Shown here: piece after piece, positions 10,616 through 21,996 of the stretch
Layout of the letters: every line of letters starts with the position of its first letter
Numbering within the stretch: the first letter of the stretch is position 1
Assembly (NCBI RefSeq): GCF_900475755.1
Contig: NZ_LS483411.1
Span: 682,001-746,000, forward strand
Source: Haemophilus influenzae
GTDB taxonomy: Bacteria > Pseudomonadota > Gammaproteobacteria > Enterobacterales > Pasteurellaceae
Reading direction: 5' to 3'
DNA length: 64,000 nucleotides
Made by a program: the position numbers and the translations under genes
The notes under the pieces: generated by a model
The model's input: only the letters and a program-made list of their open reading frames with translations
Database searches by the model: none
What the model was told of the DNA's origin: nothing

Positions 10616-10665
10616 GTGGACGTTTTAAAAATACGCACTATGAAAACGATTTTTAAAACGTCCAC
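10616..10665. terminator. 17-bp perfect inverted repeat between converging genes
   Basis: Arms 10616-10632 (GTGGACGTTTTAAAAAT) and 10649-10665 are perfect complements around a 16-base loop. It sits between the stop codons of the yfcZ-like gene and cpdA, so it probably ends transcription from both sides. The long loop and perfect arms are also compatible with a small dispersed repeat. Confidence 0.6.
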
Positions 10666-10670
10666 AAAAT

Positions 10671-11495
10671 TTAATATCCCTCTTCTTGCATATTCGGCAA
10701 AAATTCCGCTTGCTGAATACGCTTTACTTCCGTACGAATTGAACCATCTGAATATAGCTCAATTTCACGCCAACCAGGCTGTAAGGTATCAAGAGAAAAA
10801 TACTGGCAATCAGGTTTAAATTGAATACAAGTTGCTGGCGTTGCCATCACTTGATAACCATTCCATTCACTGTTTACTTCTTGATGAATATGCCCATACA
10901 AAATAGCTTTCACATTAGTAAAAGGCGAAAGCACTTCTGCCAATTCGTGAGAATTACGAAGATTATGTTGATCAAGCCATGCGGAATTAGTTGGTAATAA
11001 ATGATGGTGTAATACAACCAACGTATAGCGTTCAGGATTTTTTTCTAAGGTTTCTTTTAATAAATCGAGTTGATGTTGGCTTAGTTGTCCGTGCGGTACA
11101 CCGTAAACTTGGCTATCTAACAATACAGCTTGCCAATGTTCGCCCAATAGAAGATGTTTTGCCGCGTTCATTGGTGGTTGATTTAAAAATTCTGCCATTT
11201 TAGGCTGAAAATCGTGATTTCCTGGAATCCAAAATACGGGTTTATTGAAAGGCTTCATCATTTCTACAAAACGAGTGTAACCTTCATCACTACTATCCTG
11301 CACCAGATCGCCTGTAGCAAGAATCACATCAAATTGGTTATTTTCTTGCTGAATTTCCTTTAATACTTGAGCAAAACTTGCTTGTGTATTTACCCCCAAT
11401 AATTCCGCACTTTCATCTTTAAATAAATGGGGATCCGTAATTTGTAATAATTTAATAACAGGCTTTTCCGCCTGATAAACAAACGTATTTTTCAT
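10671..11495 (-). CDS. cpdA: 3',5'-cyclic AMP phosphodiesterase
   Basis: Calcineurin-like metallophosphoesterase, 274 residues, which hydrolyses cAMP and in Haemophilus affects competence through CRP. Metal-binding motifs appear in order: DPHLF near 21, GDLVQDSS near 62, GNHDF near 93, VLHHHLLP near 160 and YGHIHQE near 199. Ten bases separate it from nudF upstream on the same strand, as in the E. coli nudF-cpdA cluster. Function by family is well supported. Confidence 0.93.
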   Translation of the reverse strand: MKNTFVYQAEKPVIKLLQITDPHLFKDESAELLGVNTQASFAQVLKEIQQENNQFDVILATGDLVQDSSDEGYTRFVEMMKPFNKPVFWIPGNHDFQPKMAEFLNQPPMNAAKHLLLGEHWQAVLLDSQVYGVPHGQLSQHQLDLLKETLEKNPERYTLVVLHHHLLPTNSAWLDQHNLRNSHELAEVLSPFTNVKAILYGHIHQEVNSEWNGYQVMATPATCIQFKPDCQYFSLDTLQPGWREIELYSDGSIRTEVKRIQQAEFLPNMQEEGY

Positions 11496-11504
11496 TAATG
11501 CCCC

Positions 11505-12137
11505 CTAACTACATTTCCAACTTTGTTGTAACTGAGCATAATTTAATTGAAGCCACTGCAATCCAATCACTGCAATGCCATTATCAATTTTCCCCTCGCA
11601 CATCCATTGATACGCCTGTTCACGTTTTACTACCTGTACTCGAATATCTTCATTTTCTTCAGCCAAACCGTGAATACCTTTTGCTTGTGAGCTATCCACT
11701 TCGCCTGCAAATAAATGAATCCGCTCCACTATGCCACCTGGGCTATCCCACACACTTAAACAATGCGTTAAATTTTTGACTTGAATTCCCGCTTCTTCTT
11801 CACTCTCACGCAAAGCAACTTCTTCTGGCTTTTCGCCTTTTTCCACCATACCCGCAATTAGTTCAAGTAACCAAGGCGAACGATTAGATTCTGGATGATA
11901 AGCCGCACCAATACGAACTTGTTCGACTAAAATCACAGAATCTTCTTTTGGATCATAAGCGATAACTGCTGAGGCGGCACCTTTAATCAGTAATTCTCGG
12001 GTTACGATGCCACTTTGCCCTCCAGCAAAAAGTTTATGTTTAAATTGGATTTGTTTAAGTGTGAAAAAACCTTCATACAAAGTTTGTTCGCCCAATATTT
12101 CTATATCTTGTTGGCTAAAATGTTGAATTTCTGACAT
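11505..12137 (-). CDS. nudF: ADP-ribose pyrophosphatase (Nudix hydrolase)
   Basis: Hydrolyses ADP-ribose to AMP and ribose 5-phosphate. It has 210 residues with a complete Nudix box, G-x5-E-x7-REUxEEx(G), seen in GMVEKGEKPEEVALRESEEE. Upstream of the box is the conserved LLELIAG segment. It begins at ATG 12135-12137 with TTTTCTCC on the plus strand giving a GGAGAAAA ribosome site, and is co-oriented with cpdA. Confidence 0.93.
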   Translation of the reverse strand: MSEIQHFSQQDIEILGEQTLYEGFFTLKQIQFKHKLFAGGQSGIVTRELLIKGAASAVIAYDPKEDSVILVEQVRIGAAYHPESNRSPWLLELIAGMVEKGEKPEEVALRESEEEAGIQVKNLTHCLSVWDSPGGIVERIHLFAGEVDSSQAKGIHGLAEENEDIRVQVVKREQAYQWMCEGKIDNGIAVIGLQWLQLNYAQLQQSWKCS

Positions 12138-12240
12138 CTGTTTTCTCCAAAACTGAACGCAAAATCATACGCTTAAAAGACTACAAAAAAATAGAAGGTT
12201 TCCACTTTTTGTTGAAAGTTTGAAGTGAGTCACAAAATAA

Positions 12241-12274
12241 AATACCGTGATAATTTATCAATAATCACGGCATT
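12241..12274. terminator. Terminator after xseA
   Basis: Arms AATACCGTGAT and ATCACGGCATT (one mismatch) around a 12-base loop, with T-rich tracts on both outer sides. It lies downstream of the xseA stop on the minus strand. Confidence 0.65.
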
Positions 12275-12330
12275 CTTTTTTCAGAAGTATGTAAGATAAT
12301 GTTTTACTCCATTTTTACAAAACAGATATT

Positions 12331-13650
12331 CTACAAAACCTTACTCACAATTTTTCCATCAGCCACTTGAGTTGTAATGAAATCCCCTTGATTGACATCT
12401 TTCACACTAACAATGGCTTTACCTTGTGGGTTTTCCGCAATGGAATAACCTCTTGCCAATACTTTCAACGGGCTTAAGCTATCCAGTTTTCCGCATAACG
12501 TTGCCAGTTTATTTTGACGCTCCGTCACTTGGCGATTTACGCAAAAATTTAACCGCACTTTTAGCTGCTCTAAGCGTTGTTGATGACGTTGCACTCGATA
12601 TGGCAATGGATTTTGTTTTAAACGAACAGAAAGTGCGGTGAATTTTTGTTGTGTATTTTCAAACTGACGCAACATTGCAAGTTGCAAGCGATGCGTAAGC
12701 TGTGCATTTTTCGCTTGTTGAACACGTAACTGATTCTGTGGATGCTGATTGTGTAATCTTAAGGTTAGCTGTTTCAAACACTGGCTTTTTCGCGTAAATA
12801 AACGATCAAATGCCATATCTAAACGTTGCTGTTGATGGCGAAGTTGTTGCAATAATTCATCTTGATTACGACTAACTAACTCAGCCGCTGCGGAAGGGGT
12901 CGGCGCACGAAGATCTGCCACAAAATCGGCAATCGTCACATCTGTTTCGTGTCCCACCGCACTGATAATGGGTAAGGTTGAACGAAAAATCGCTCGCGCC
13001 ACGTTTTCTTCATTAAAACACCAAAGATCTTCTAATGAACCACCACCACGCCCAACAATTAATACATCCACTTCTTGTCGCACATTAGCAAGTTCAATCA
13101 TTTGCACAATTTCTGCTGTCGCCTCTTTACCTTGAACTGCAGTGGGATAAATAACAACTTTTAAACTTGGATCACGGCGTGCCAAAATATGCAAAATATC
13201 TTGCAATGCCGCACCTGTAGAAGAAGTTATAATCCCAACGGCTTTACTAAAGTGCGGTAGATTTTTCTTGAGATTTTGAGCAAACAATCCCTCCGTAGCC
13301 AACTTCATTTTTAACGCTTCAAATTGCTGTTGCAATAATCCCTCGCCAGCTGGGTGCATAGAATCAATAATAAGTTGATAATCGCCGCGAGGCTCATATA
13401 AACTCACATTGGCACGCACAAGCACTTGCATTCCATTTTGTGGACGAAAAGCAACACGCAAATTTTTCATACGAAACATCGCACAACGCACCTGTGCATT
13501 TTTATCTTTCAGCGTTAAATACCAATGCCCAGACACAGGTTGGGTAAAATTGGAAATTTCCCCCGTCAGCCAAATTTGGGAAAAATGCCCCTCCAACATC
13601 TGACGTGCGGCAGAGTTGAGTTGAGAGACGGAATAAATATTGTCTGACAT
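12331..13650 (-). CDS. xseA: Exodeoxyribonuclease VII large subunit
   Basis: Large subunit of the single-strand nuclease ExoVII, 439 residues from ATG 13648-13650 ([11 protein letters not shown]). The N-terminal OB-fold domain (residues 1-100, [23 protein letters not shown]) is followed by the catalytic domain with [14 protein letters not shown] and [17 protein letters not shown], then a long coiled coil. An alternative ATG three codons earlier overlaps the end of roxA. The small subunit xseB is not here. Confidence 0.94.
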   Translation of the reverse strand: MSDNIYSVSQLNSAARQMLEGHFSQIWLTGEISNFTQPVSGHWYLTLKDKNAQVRCAMFRMKNLRVAFRPQNGMQVLVRANVSLYEPRGDYQLIIDSMHPAGEGLLQQQFEALKMKLATEGLFAQNLKKNLPHFSKAVGIITSSTGAALQDILHILARRDPSLKVVIYPTAVQGKEATAEIVQMIELANVRQEVDVLIVGRGGGSLEDLWCFNEENVARAIFRSTLPIISAVGHETDVTIADFVADLRAPTPSAAAELVSRNQDELLQQLRHQQQRLDMAFDRLFTRKSQCLKQLTLRLHNQHPQNQLRVQQAKNAQLTHRLQLAMLRQFENTQQKFTALSVRLKQNPLPYRVQRHQQRLEQLKVRLNFCVNRQVTERQNKLATLCGKLDSLSPLKVLARGYSIAENPQGKAIVSVKDVNQGDFITTQVADGKIVSKVL

Positions 13651-13651
13651 A

Positions 13652-14866
13652 TTATTCAATTAACACCCAACCATCATCAACCCAGTTACAAATTGAATCT
13701 AACAGCAAATCCATTGAGGTTTTAGGATCTTCGGTTTTATTCACTAAACTTGATAAAAATGCCCAATCTAAACTTTCGCCGTCAGATAAGCGTTTTAATA
13801 CTTCGCTCTCAATTACATTAAGTTCATCTAACCATTCGCCATTCGCATAAATTCGCAGCGGATTTTCGGTGTAAAGCAATTTACAATTGTTGTCTTGAGA
13901 AAGGAACGCGCCATCTTCTTCTAAAATTGACCGCACTTCATCTGGATCGCACATTTCATCAGAAACCAATAACTCATAACGACGAGAACTCACCGCACTT
14001 GCCACAGCTTGTTTAAATAACGTATCAAAAGCTTTTGAATTAGCCAATTTATCTAATAAAAGCTGTTTCATTGCTTGAATATTTTCATCTGCCAGTTTAC
14101 CTGTACGTTGTTCAGATTGGCTTAAACGTAGCGGCAAATCAAATTCACTTAAATTCAAATCAGGATCTTGATGACAGAAACCTTTGCTTACGCTATCAAT
14201 CAAATTGCTTAAATTTGGATAACGCAAGCCAAAAGAAAAGGTTAAACAATCATCTTCAGCCACGCCATAATGTGCCATACGGGCTGGAATATACAAAATA
14301 TCGCCTGGATTCATTACTTCATCAATGACTAATTCGCCCATATCATCAAAAATTCGGATCGATTGATTTGGTTTAAATTCAGTGCTTGCATCACACCATT
14401 TACCCACTTGCCAACGACGATGACCATAGCCTTGCACTAAAAATACATCATATTCATCATAATGCTTGCCGACAGAGCCACCTTTCGGGGCGTAAGACAC
14501 CATAATGTCGTCACGTTGCCATTGAGGAATAAAGCCAAATTTGTTCCAAAGTTGCCCTAATTCAGGCGACCATTGCTCCAAATTTTGAACTAATACCGAC
14601 CATTTTTCTGGTAACTTTTGGAAATCCTTTTCGCTTAAAGGGCTAAAAAAAACTTTCCAATTATCATCAGAAAATGTCTTTACTAAACGAGCAGTAACAT
14701 CTTCATTTTGTGCAAGTTCAATAATATCTTGTGGCTCAAACTGCCCAACAATTTCAGGTAAACCGTTACGAATTACAAGTGGCTTTTTCTGCCAATAATC
14801 ACGTAGAAAAATTTCTGGCGTGATATGTTCAGGTAAACAAAAATCAACAGATGAAAGTGCGGTCAT
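13652..14866 (-). CDS. roxA: JmjC ribosomal oxygenase (YcfD/RoxA)
   Basis: 2-oxoglutarate/Fe(II) dioxygenase; the E. coli homolog hydroxylates an arginine of ribosomal protein L16. It has 404 residues. The iron triad is visible as H135 and D137 in GKHYDEYD and H199 in ARMAHYGV, at the spacing expected for E. coli YcfD. A C-terminal winged-helix region follows. Its first codons, ATGACCGCACTT, are an uptake signal. It sits two bases after the rnfH stop and reaches the xseA start, suggesting one transcript rnfH-roxA-xseA. Confidence 0.92.
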   Translation of the reverse strand: MTALSSVDFCLPEHITPEIFLRDYWQKKPLVIRNGLPEIVGQFEPQDIIELAQNEDVTARLVKTFSDDNWKVFFSPLSEKDFQKLPEKWSVLVQNLEQWSPELGQLWNKFGFIPQWQRDDIMVSYAPKGGSVGKHYDEYDVFLVQGYGHRRWQVGKWCDASTEFKPNQSIRIFDDMGELVIDEVMNPGDILYIPARMAHYGVAEDDCLTFSFGLRYPNLSNLIDSVSKGFCHQDPDLNLSEFDLPLRLSQSEQRTGKLADENIQAMKQLLLDKLANSKAFDTLFKQAVASAVSSRRYELLVSDEMCDPDEVRSILEEDGAFLSQDNNCKLLYTENPLRIYANGEWLDELNVIESEVLKRLSDGESLDWAFLSSLVNKTEDPKTSMDLLLDSICNWVDDGWVLIE

Positions 14867-14868
14867 TT

Positions 14869-15177
14869 TTAAGCTCCTTTTTCTTTATTTTTAGCGGCAG
14901 CTTGTTCTGCTGCACGTTTACGGCGAATTTCTTTCGGATCAGCAAGTAATGGACGATAAATTTCAATACGATCGCCCTCTTTTAATACATCAGTCAATTT
15001 TATTGGACGACTGAAAATCCCAATTTTATTTGTACTCAAATCAATCTCTGGAAATTGGCTTAAAATCCCCGATTGCGTAATCGCCGTTTGCACGGTGATT
15101 CCTTCATCAACTTGAAAAGATTTCAAATAATAACGTTCGGGAAAAGCATAAGCGATTTCAATGTTAATCTGATTCAT
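14869..15177 (-). CDS. rnfH: RnfH-family ubiquitin-like protein
   Basis: A 102-residue protein with a beta-grasp fold typical of the RnfH/UPF0125 family: INIEIAYAFPERYYLKSF at the N-terminus and LKEGDRIEIYRPLLADPKEIRRKRA near the C-terminus. Most family members are next to ratA and smpB; here it is followed by roxA. Its molecular role is unclear. Confidence 0.88.
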   Translation of the reverse strand: MNQINIEIAYAFPERYYLKSFQVDEGITVQTAITQSGILSQFPEIDLSTNKIGIFSRPIKLTDVLKEGDRIEIYRPLLADPKEIRRKRAAEQAAAKNKEKGA

Positions 15178-15343
15178 TTTTACTTCTTCATTAAAAAATT
15201 TTAACCATTATAACGGAAAAGTGCGGTGACTTTTAATGATAAATCACGTGCAATAAATTACCCCTTTGTTTCCGCCTTATAGATTGAGAATTTAAGGCTT
15301 TTTCGCTACAATACGCCACTATTTTTTACATCATCAAATAAAA

Positions 15344-15928
15344 ATGTCAGAAATAAAACTCATTGTTGGTTTAGGCAATCCTGGCGAAAAATATGCCGAT
15401 ACACGCCATAATGCAGGCGAATGGCTTATTGAACGCTTGGCACGTCGTTTTAATGTTTCGCTAAATCCTGAAAATAAATTCTTTGGAAAAACTGTCCGCA
15501 CTTTATTGAATGGAAAAGAAGTACGCCTTTTAGTGCCAACAACTTTTATGAATTTAAGCGGTAAAGCAGTTGGCGCATTGGCAAGTTTTTATCGTATTAA
15601 ACCTGAAGAAATTTTGGTTATTCACGATGAACTAGATTTGCCTGCTGGCACAGCAAAACTCAAACAAGGCGGTGGGCATGGAGGGCATAACGGCTTAAAA
15701 GATATTGTGGCTCAATTAGGCAATAACAATAATTTCTACCGTTTACGTATTGGCATTGGGCATCCTGGCCATCGTGATTTAGTGGCAGGTTACGTCTTAA
15801 ATAAACCATCTCCAGCAGATCGCGATGCACTTGAAAAAGTGCTAGATGAAGCCACTGATTGTGTGGAAATGATTTTCAAAGATGGAATGGTCAAAGCGAC
15901 CAATCGTTTAAACAGTTTTAAAATTTAA
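15344..15928 (+). CDS. pth: Peptidyl-tRNA hydrolase
   Basis: Releases tRNA from peptidyl-tRNA that has dropped off ribosomes; 194 residues, same length as in E. coli. Signatures: [17 protein letters not shown] with the catalytic His near 22, [10 protein letters not shown], and the [26 protein letters not shown] block. The pth-ychF pair is conserved in E. coli. An uptake signal lies in the short gap to ychF. Confidence 0.96.
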   Translation: MSEIKLIVGLGNPGEKYADTRHNAGEWLIERLARRFNVSLNPENKFFGKTVRTLLNGKEVRLLVPTTFMNLSGKAVGALASFYRIKPEEILVIHDELDLPAGTAKLKQGGGHGGHNGLKDIVAQLGNNNNFYRLRIGIGHPGHRDLVAGYVLNKPSPADRDALEKVLDEATDCVEMIFKDGMVKATNRLNSFKI

Positions 15929-15976
15929 AAGTGCGGTTAGTTTTACAACCGTTTTACTCAAAATAAGGGAAAAATT

Positions 15977-17068
15977 ATGGGATTCAAATGTGGTATTGTG
16001 GGATTGCCAAATGTGGGCAAATCTACTCTTTTTAACGCACTCACTGAAGCAGGTATTGAAGCCGCAAACTATCCATTCTGTACTATCGAGCCAAATACGG
16101 GTGTCGTGCCAATGCCAGATCCGCGTTTAGATGCATTGGCAGAAATCGTTAAACCTGAACGCGTATTACCAACCACGATGGAATTTGTGGACATTGCAGG
16201 CTTAGTTGCGGGAGCAAGTAAAGGCGAAGGCCTGGGTAACAAATTCCTCGCTAATATTCGCGAAACCGATGCGATCGGTCACGTCGTACGTTGCTTTGAA
16301 AACGACGATATTGTACACGTTGCAGGGAAAATTGACCCACTTGATGATATTGATACCATCAATACCGAATTAGCTTTAGCTGACTTAGACAGCTGTGAAC
16401 GAGCGATCCAACGTTTACAAAAACGTGCTAAAGGTGGCGACAAAGAGGCTAAATTTGAACTTTCCGTTATGGAAAAAATCCTCCCAGTGCTTGAAAATGC
16501 AGGAATGATTCGCTCAGTTGGATTAGACAAAGAAGAATTGCAAGCAATCAAGAGTTACAACTTCTTAACTTTAAAACCAACAATGTATATCGCAAACGTA
16601 AATGAAGATGGTTTTGAAAATAATCCATATTTAGATCGCGTTCGTGAAATTGCCGCAAAAGAAGGGGCGGTGGTTGTTCCTGTATGTGCAGCGATTGAAT
16701 CTGAAATTGCAGAACTTGATGATGAAGAAAAAGTCGAGTTTTTACAAGATTTAGGCATTGAAGAACCGGGATTGAACCGCGTAATTCGTGCGGGTTACGC
16801 ACTTTTAAATCTTCAAACTTATTTCACTGCTGGCGTAAAAGAAGTACGAGCTTGGACTGTTTCAGTTGGCGCAACCGCACCAAAAGCAGCCGCTGTAATC
16901 CACACCGACTTTGAAAAAGGCTTTATCCGAGCAGAAGTTATTGCTTATGAAGACTTTATCCAATTCAACGGTGAAAACGGTGCAAAAGAAGCAGGTAAAT
17001 GGCGTTTAGAAGGTAAAGATTACATCGTACAAGATGGCGATGTAATGCACTTCCGATTCAACGTGTAA
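15977..17068 (+). CDS. ychF: Redox-sensitive ribosome-binding P-loop ATPase YchF
   Basis: OBG-family nucleotide hydrolase of 363 residues that prefers ATP and binds ribosomes. Walker [10 protein letters not shown] near 8-16, [20 protein letters not shown] as switch II region, the altered G4 segment YIANVNED, and a C-terminal TGS domain ending in [17 protein letters not shown] clear AAGGGAAAA ribosome site precedes ATG 15977. Confidence 0.95.
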   Translation: MGFKCGIVGLPNVGKSTLFNALTEAGIEAANYPFCTIEPNTGVVPMPDPRLDALAEIVKPERVLPTTMEFVDIAGLVAGASKGEGLGNKFLANIRETDAIGHVVRCFENDDIVHVAGKIDPLDDIDTINTELALADLDSCERAIQRLQKRAKGGDKEAKFELSVMEKILPVLENAGMIRSVGLDKEELQAIKSYNFLTLKPTMYIANVNEDGFENNPYLDRVREIAAKEGAVVVPVCAAIESEIAELDDEEKVEFLQDLGIEEPGLNRVIRAGYALLNLQTYFTAGVKEVRAWTVSVGATAPKAAAVIHTDFEKGFIRAEVIAYEDFIQFNGENGAKEAGKWRLEGKDYIVQDGDVMHFRFNV

Positions 17069-17084
17069 AAATATATAAAAAAAT

Positions 17085-17124
17085 AACCGCACTTTTGACG
17101 CATAAATCAAGGTGCGGTTTATAT
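17085..17124 (+). terminator. USS-based terminator between ychF and oafA
   Basis: AACCGCAC at 17085-17092 pairs with GTGCGGTT at 17112-17119, followed by a T/A-rich run. One arm is a full uptake signal and the other is a one-mismatch copy. Confidence 0.6.
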
Positions 17125-17141
17125 TTTATAAAAGGAATATT

Positions 17142-19025
17142 ATGTCATCTATTAAATATCGTCCAGAAATTGATGGACTACGTGCAATTGCTGTTATTTC
17201 AGTCATTATTTATCATCTTAATGAAAACTGGTTATCTGGTGGTTTTCTTGGGGTGGATATTTTCTTTGTTATTTCTGGTTTTCTGATTACGGGTATTATT
17301 ATCACAGAAATTCAACAGAATTCTTTTTCGTTTAAACAATTTTATACTCGACGTATTAAACGAATTTATCCTGCTTTTATTACAGTGATGGCATTAGTGT
17401 CTTTCATTGCGTCTGTTATTTTCATTTATAATGATTTTAATCAATTAAGAAAAACCATTGAATTAGCTACAGCTTTCTTATCTAATTTCTATTTAGGTTT
17501 AACACAAGGTTATTTTGATTTAAGCGCAAATGAAAATCCTGTGTTACATATTTGGTCATTAGCCGTAGAAGAACAATACTATCTTATTTTTCCACTTATC
17601 CTAATTTTAGCTTATAAAAAATTTAGAGAAATTAAAGTATTATTTATTATAACGCTAATTTTGTTTTTTATTTTACTTGCCACCTCTTTTATTCCAGCTA
17701 ATTTTTACAAAGAAGTATTGCATCAGCCTAATATTTATTATCTCTCTAACCTAAGATTTCCAGAATTACTTGTAGGATCTTTGTTGGCAATTTATCATAA
17801 TCTTTCAAACAAGGTTCAATTGAGTAAGCAAGTAAATAATATTCTGGCTATCTTAAGTACATTACTATTATTTTCCTGCTTATTTTTAATGAATAATAAT
17901 ATTGCATATATTCCAGGTATTACTTTAATTCTTCCTTGTATTTTTACAGCATTAATTATTCATACCACATCACAAAATAACATCATTAAATTATGTTTAT
18001 CTAATAAAGCAATAGTGTTTATTGGGAAAATCTCTTATTCCCTTTATTTATACCATTGGATTTTTATTGCTTTTGCTTATTACATTACTGGAAGCAAGCA
18101 GATTCAAGGCATTACAGTTTTAATTGTTGTTATATTAACTATTATTTTTTCTATCACAAGTTATTATTTAATTGAGCAACCTATAAGAAAATCAAAATTA
18201 AACTTTAAACAGGCATTTATCTATTTTTATCTAATTCCATCTCTTTTTATTATTGGTTATAACACTTATGAAAGAAAACAGATTAGAAAAGAAAAAGAAC
18301 ATATTGAACAAGATGTTTTATCTGTTAATTTAGAGAATAACTTCCCAACTACAGTTTTAACAATAGGGGATTCTCATGCTGGTCATCTTACTTATTTTTT
18401 AAAATATCTTGGTAAGCAAGAAGGATGGAAGTCAACTATTTTAAGCATAACTGATGGGAAGGATTGTTTTGTTTTAGTGGATAAAAGCAATAGAATAACA
18501 TCTGAGTGTCAAGAGTTATTTGATGAGATTAATTCACCTAAATATAAAGCTATTTTTATTTCTGGATTTTATGATTTAAGAATGGGAGGACAACCTGTTC
18601 CAAGATTTAACGCAGAATCAGCTATTATTCCTAACTTCAAAATAAGATTTAGGGAAACAATAAAATTACTTGCTAAATCAAAATCGGTTTATATCTTTGC
18701 AAATAACAGTTCTATTAGCAGATCACCTATTCGTGGATATTTACTAGAGAAATATGGACTTGAAAAGTATTTAGAACCAATTCGTAGAATGGGCGATATT
18801 GATGCGAGTAACAAAATCATTCACGATTTAATCAAAGATATTCCTAATGTTTATTGGGTAGATGCTCAACAGTATTTACCAAAAGATAGCGTTATGGCAG
18901 AAGGAAAATACTTATATGGAGATCAAGATCACTTAACAAATTTTGGTGCTTACTATATGGCAAAAGAATTTAGTAAATATCAACGAGTGATGACACCTGA
19001 ACAAGTGAAAAAACTCTACGAGTAG
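17142..19025 (+). CDS. oafA: Acyltransferase-3/SGNH fusion O-acetyltransferase (OafA-like)
   Basis: Inner membrane O-acetyltransferase of 627 residues. Residues 1-370 are an acyltransferase-3 domain with about ten membrane helices, starting [17 protein letters not shown] and containing [13 protein letters not shown] and SYSLYLYHW. The C-terminal periplasmic part is an SGNH domain with GDSHAGHL near 400 and the catalytic [10 protein letters not shown] block near the end. In H. influenzae OafA acetylates lipooligosaccharide, as I recall. I chose ATG 17142 behind AAAGGAA rather than an in-frame ATG 30 bases earlier. The gene looks AT-richer than its neighbours and is flanked by two terminators, so it is a single-gene unit and may be acquired. 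Confidence 0.88.
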   Translation: MSSIKYRPEIDGLRAIAVISVIIYHLNENWLSGGFLGVDIFFVISGFLITGIIITEIQQNSFSFKQFYTRRIKRIYPAFITVMALVSFIASVIFIYNDFNQLRKTIELATAFLSNFYLGLTQGYFDLSANENPVLHIWSLAVEEQYYLIFPLILILAYKKFREIKVLFIITLILFFILLATSFIPANFYKEVLHQPNIYYLSNLRFPELLVGSLLAIYHNLSNKVQLSKQVNNILAILSTLLLFSCLFLMNNNIAYIPGITLILPCIFTALIIHTTSQNNIIKLCLSNKAIVFIGKISYSLYLYHWIFIAFAYYITGSKQIQGITVLIVVILTIIFSITSYYLIEQPIRKSKLNFKQAFIYFYLIPSLFIIGYNTYERKQIRKEKEHIEQDVLSVNLENNFPTTVLTIGDSHAGHLTYFLKYLGKQEGWKSTILSITDGKDCFVLVDKSNRITSECQELFDEINSPKYKAIFISGFYDLRMGGQPVPRFNAESAIIPNFKIRFRETIKLLAKSKSVYIFANNSSISRSPIRGYLLEKYGLEKYLEPIRRMGDIDASNKIIHDLIKDIPNVYWVDAQQYLPKDSVMAEGKYLYGDQDHLTNFGAYYMAKEFSKYQRVMTPEQVKKLYE

Positions 19026-19030
19026 AAACT

Positions 19031-19063
19031 AAAAGCGTTGAGCTATTTGCCCAACGCTTTTTT
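19031..19063. terminator. Terminator between oafA and rnd
   Basis: AAAAGCGTTG pairs with CAACGCTTTT followed by TT; A/T tracts on both sides suit termination of both converging genes. Confidence 0.85.
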
Positions 19064-19067
19064 ATAT

Positions 19068-20210
19068 TTACCTAAGTTCATCAACTAACTTCTCACCAAT
19101 AGGTTTTCGCCATCCAATCAGCAATTCTGGTAGTTTATCTTGAGAACAATCATATTTCCAAACCCATTTAATTAATTCATCCAAAGTGCGTTTACTCGCA
19201 ACAATTTCAGGGGATAAACCTGCTGGTGTTAAGCTATTCACTTTTTCTTGTAACAATCGAATTGTTTTTTTATAACGAGGATCTTCAGAAATACGTTCAA
19301 TAGGTTTTGGGTAATCATTAGGCGAAACACGTCTTACTTGAGCAAGTAATTGTAAAATCTTTTTACCACGCACGCGTACTTCATTTTCAGTTAATCCCAT
19401 TTCCAACATTTCAGATGTATTACGTGGATTATTTTTTGCCACTTTCCAAAGATTATCGGATTTCACAATATAAGAAAGTGCTAAATCACGCTCTATTGCG
19501 ACGTTTTGTCGCCACTGAGCCAAAATTCTTAAACGAGACAATTCAAATGGATTTAATTTCCAAGCATTTGGAATATCTAAATACGCTTTTTCTGAATCTC
19601 GCTCTTGTAATTTATGTGTTTTAGCAAGAGCCAGTTCGCAATCATCTCTTACTGCTTGTTCCCAAGGTGTTTTCGCTAACTCTTTTTCAAGAATATGATA
19701 AAGCGGTAACAAATACCAAACATCGCCTGCGGCATACTGAAGTTGAATATCAGAAAGGGGGCGTTTAATCCAATTGGTGCGAGTTGCACCTTTATCGATT
19801 TCTACATTTAAGTATTGTTGTGCTAATTTTGCCAAGCCTGCTGATGTGCCCAGCCCAATAAAGCGTGCCATAATTTGCGTATCAATCATTGGGCGTGGAA
19901 GCTGATCAAATTCTTGTAAGAAAACCAATAAATCTTCACTACAAGAATGTAAGATTTTTAATACCTTAGGGTTGGATAACAATGCGACAAAAGGCGAAAA
20001 ATCCGTAATCGCTAAAGGATCAATTAAAGAGACGCGCTCGCCATCATAAAGTTGGATTAATCCCAACTTAGGAAAATAAGTGGAAACACGCATAAATTCA
20101 GTATCTAAGGCGACCGCACTTTGCTGCTGAGCCAAATTACAAATTTCCAATAGCGAAGTATTATCCGTAATGACTGTAAAGTGCGGTGGATTTTGACATT
20201 CTTTTATCAT
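19068..20210 (-). CDS. rnd: Ribonuclease D
   Basis: 3'-5' exoribonuclease that trims tRNA 3' ends; 380 residues versus 375 in E. coli. DEDDy motifs: ALDTEFMRVSTYFP near 35, the HSCSEDL block near 90 and QYAAGDVWYLLPLY near 160. A C-terminal HRDC domain follows. Gene order rnd next to fadD on the same strand is as in E. coli. Confidence 0.95.
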   Translation of the reverse strand: MIKECQNPPHFTVITDNTSLLEICNLAQQQSAVALDTEFMRVSTYFPKLGLIQLYDGERVSLIDPLAITDFSPFVALLSNPKVLKILHSCSEDLLVFLQEFDQLPRPMIDTQIMARFIGLGTSAGLAKLAQQYLNVEIDKGATRTNWIKRPLSDIQLQYAAGDVWYLLPLYHILEKELAKTPWEQAVRDDCELALAKTHKLQERDSEKAYLDIPNAWKLNPFELSRLRILAQWRQNVAIERDLALSYIVKSDNLWKVAKNNPRNTSEMLEMGLTENEVRVRGKKILQLLAQVRRVSPNDYPKPIERISEDPRYKKTIRLLQEKVNSLTPAGLSPEIVASKRTLDELIKWVWKYDCSQDKLPELLIGWRKPIGEKLVDELR

Positions 20211-20265
20211 AGTGATTTTTTATTTGAAAAGAACAAAAATGGGATATTGCTATCCCATTTTGACA

Positions 20266-21954
20266 TTAATGTTTTGGACGTTTTGCGATCTCTTCATCGC
20301 GTAAAACCCGACGTAAAATCTTGCCAACATTAGTTTTTGGTAGTTCGTCTCGGAACTCAATTTCTTTTGGCACTTTATAGCCTGTGAGATATTGACGACA
20401 ATGGTTGCGAAGTTCATCACGAGTTAAACTATCGTCCTTTTTCACCACAAAGATTTTTATCGTTTCGCCAGAAACTGCGTGAGGAACACCAATTGCCACA
20501 GCCTCAGCCACTTTGTAATTCAGCATAACGACATCTTCAATTTCATTTGGATAGACATTAAAGCCAGAAACCAAAATCATATCTTTTTTACGATCCACAA
20601 TGCGTAAACTATATGATTCATCCATAATGACAATATCGCCAGTTGCCATCCAACCGTCTTTTAACACTTCACTGGTTGCTTCAGGTCGTTGCCAATAACC
20701 TCGCATTACTTGATCGCCTTTCACCCATAATTCGCCAGCTTCGCCAATTTTTGCATCAGAGCCATCATCTTTAATGATTTTTATATCTGTATTTGGCACT
20801 GGCACACCAATAGTGCCATTATGTTTCACAACATTAATCGGACAAGCAGAGATCAATGGCGAACACTCCGTCATTCCATAACCTTCAATGATGTTACAGC
20901 CCGTTAATTCGTGCCAACGTGTTGCTACAGACTGTTGAATAGCCATACCACCACCAACAGAAAGTTTCAACGCAGAAAAATCAACTTCTTTGAAATTTTC
21001 ATTATTTAACAAGGCATTAAATAAGGTATTTACACCAGTGATTGCTTCAAAACGGTATTTTTTCAACTCTTTCACAAATCCTTCAATATCTCTCGGATTA
21101 GTAATTAAGATCGCCGTGACGCCTAATTCCAAAAATAATAAGCAGTTTACCGTTAAGGCAAATACGTGATAAAGAGGCAAGGCTAAAATAGCTGAACGAG
21201 TGCGAGAATGATCGCCAATAAATGGCTCTGCAATCCATTTTGCTTGGAATACATTGGTTATAATATTTCCGTGCGTCAGCATTGCACCTTTCGCCACGCC
21301 TGTTGTGCCGCCTGTGTATTGTAAAAAGGCTAAATCCTCACGCGATATTTCTGGACGAACATATTGGCGATATTTACCAATACTCAATACTTCACGGAAT
21401 GTTACTGCGTGCGGTAATTTGTATTTCGGCACGAGTTTTTTCACATATTTCACAACAAAATTAACCAAAGTACGTTTACCAAATGAAAGTTGATCGCCCA
21501 TTCTGGTAAGAATAACGTGTTTGACATTAGTATTGAAAACAACTTTTTCTAAGGTAGAAGCAAAATTTGATACCACGACAATCGCCACCGCACCACTATC
21601 TTGCAACTGATGTTCTAATTCTCTCGGTGTATAAAGAGGATTGACATTTACTGCAATTAAGCCAGCACGCAAAATACCAAAAAGTGCGATGGGATATTGC
21701 AGTAAATTTGGCATCATTAATGCCACGCGATCGCCACGTTGAAGTTTAAATTCATTTTGCAAATACGCGGCAAATGCACGACTGCGTTCTTCTAATTTAC
21801 GGAAAGTAAGTACTTGCCCCATATTAATGTAAGCGGGGCGATCTGGATGTTCACGCACTGCTTTGTCGAACATATCCAAAATAGATTCATATTTTGAGGT
21901 ATCCAAAAATTTTTCAGAACCTTCTGGATAATTTTGAAACCAAATTTTTTCCAT
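20266..21954 (-). CDS. fadD: Long-chain fatty acid--CoA ligase
   Basis: Activates fatty acids with ATP and CoA at the inner membrane; 562 residues (E. coli FadD 561). AMP-binding motif [12 protein letters not shown] near 213, [10 protein letters not shown] near 358, the FACS motif [13 protein letters not shown] near 430 and the C-terminal lysine segment [12 protein letters not shown]. It works with fadL. Haemophilus lacks a full beta-oxidation pathway as far as I know, so imported acids probably feed phospholipid synthesis. Confidence 0.95.
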   Translation of the reverse strand: MEKIWFQNYPEGSEKFLDTSKYESILDMFDKAVREHPDRPAYINMGQVLTFRKLEERSRAFAAYLQNEFKLQRGDRVALMMPNLLQYPIALFGILRAGLIAVNVNPLYTPRELEHQLQDSGAVAIVVVSNFASTLEKVVFNTNVKHVILTRMGDQLSFGKRTLVNFVVKYVKKLVPKYKLPHAVTFREVLSIGKYRQYVRPEISREDLAFLQYTGGTTGVAKGAMLTHGNIITNVFQAKWIAEPFIGDHSRTRSAILALPLYHVFALTVNCLLFLELGVTAILITNPRDIEGFVKELKKYRFEAITGVNTLFNALLNNENFKEVDFSALKLSVGGGMAIQQSVATRWHELTGCNIIEGYGMTECSPLISACPINVVKHNGTIGVPVPNTDIKIIKDDGSDAKIGEAGELWVKGDQVMRGYWQRPEATSEVLKDGWMATGDIVIMDESYSLRIVDRKKDMILVSGFNVYPNEIEDVVMLNYKVAEAVAIGVPHAVSGETIKIFVVKKDDSLTRDELRNHCRQYLTGYKVPKEIEFRDELPKTNVGKILRRVLRDEEIAKRPKH

Positions 21955-21996
21955 TTTTTATCCTAATTTGTTGGAAAATCTTTAAGATTTTATCAT

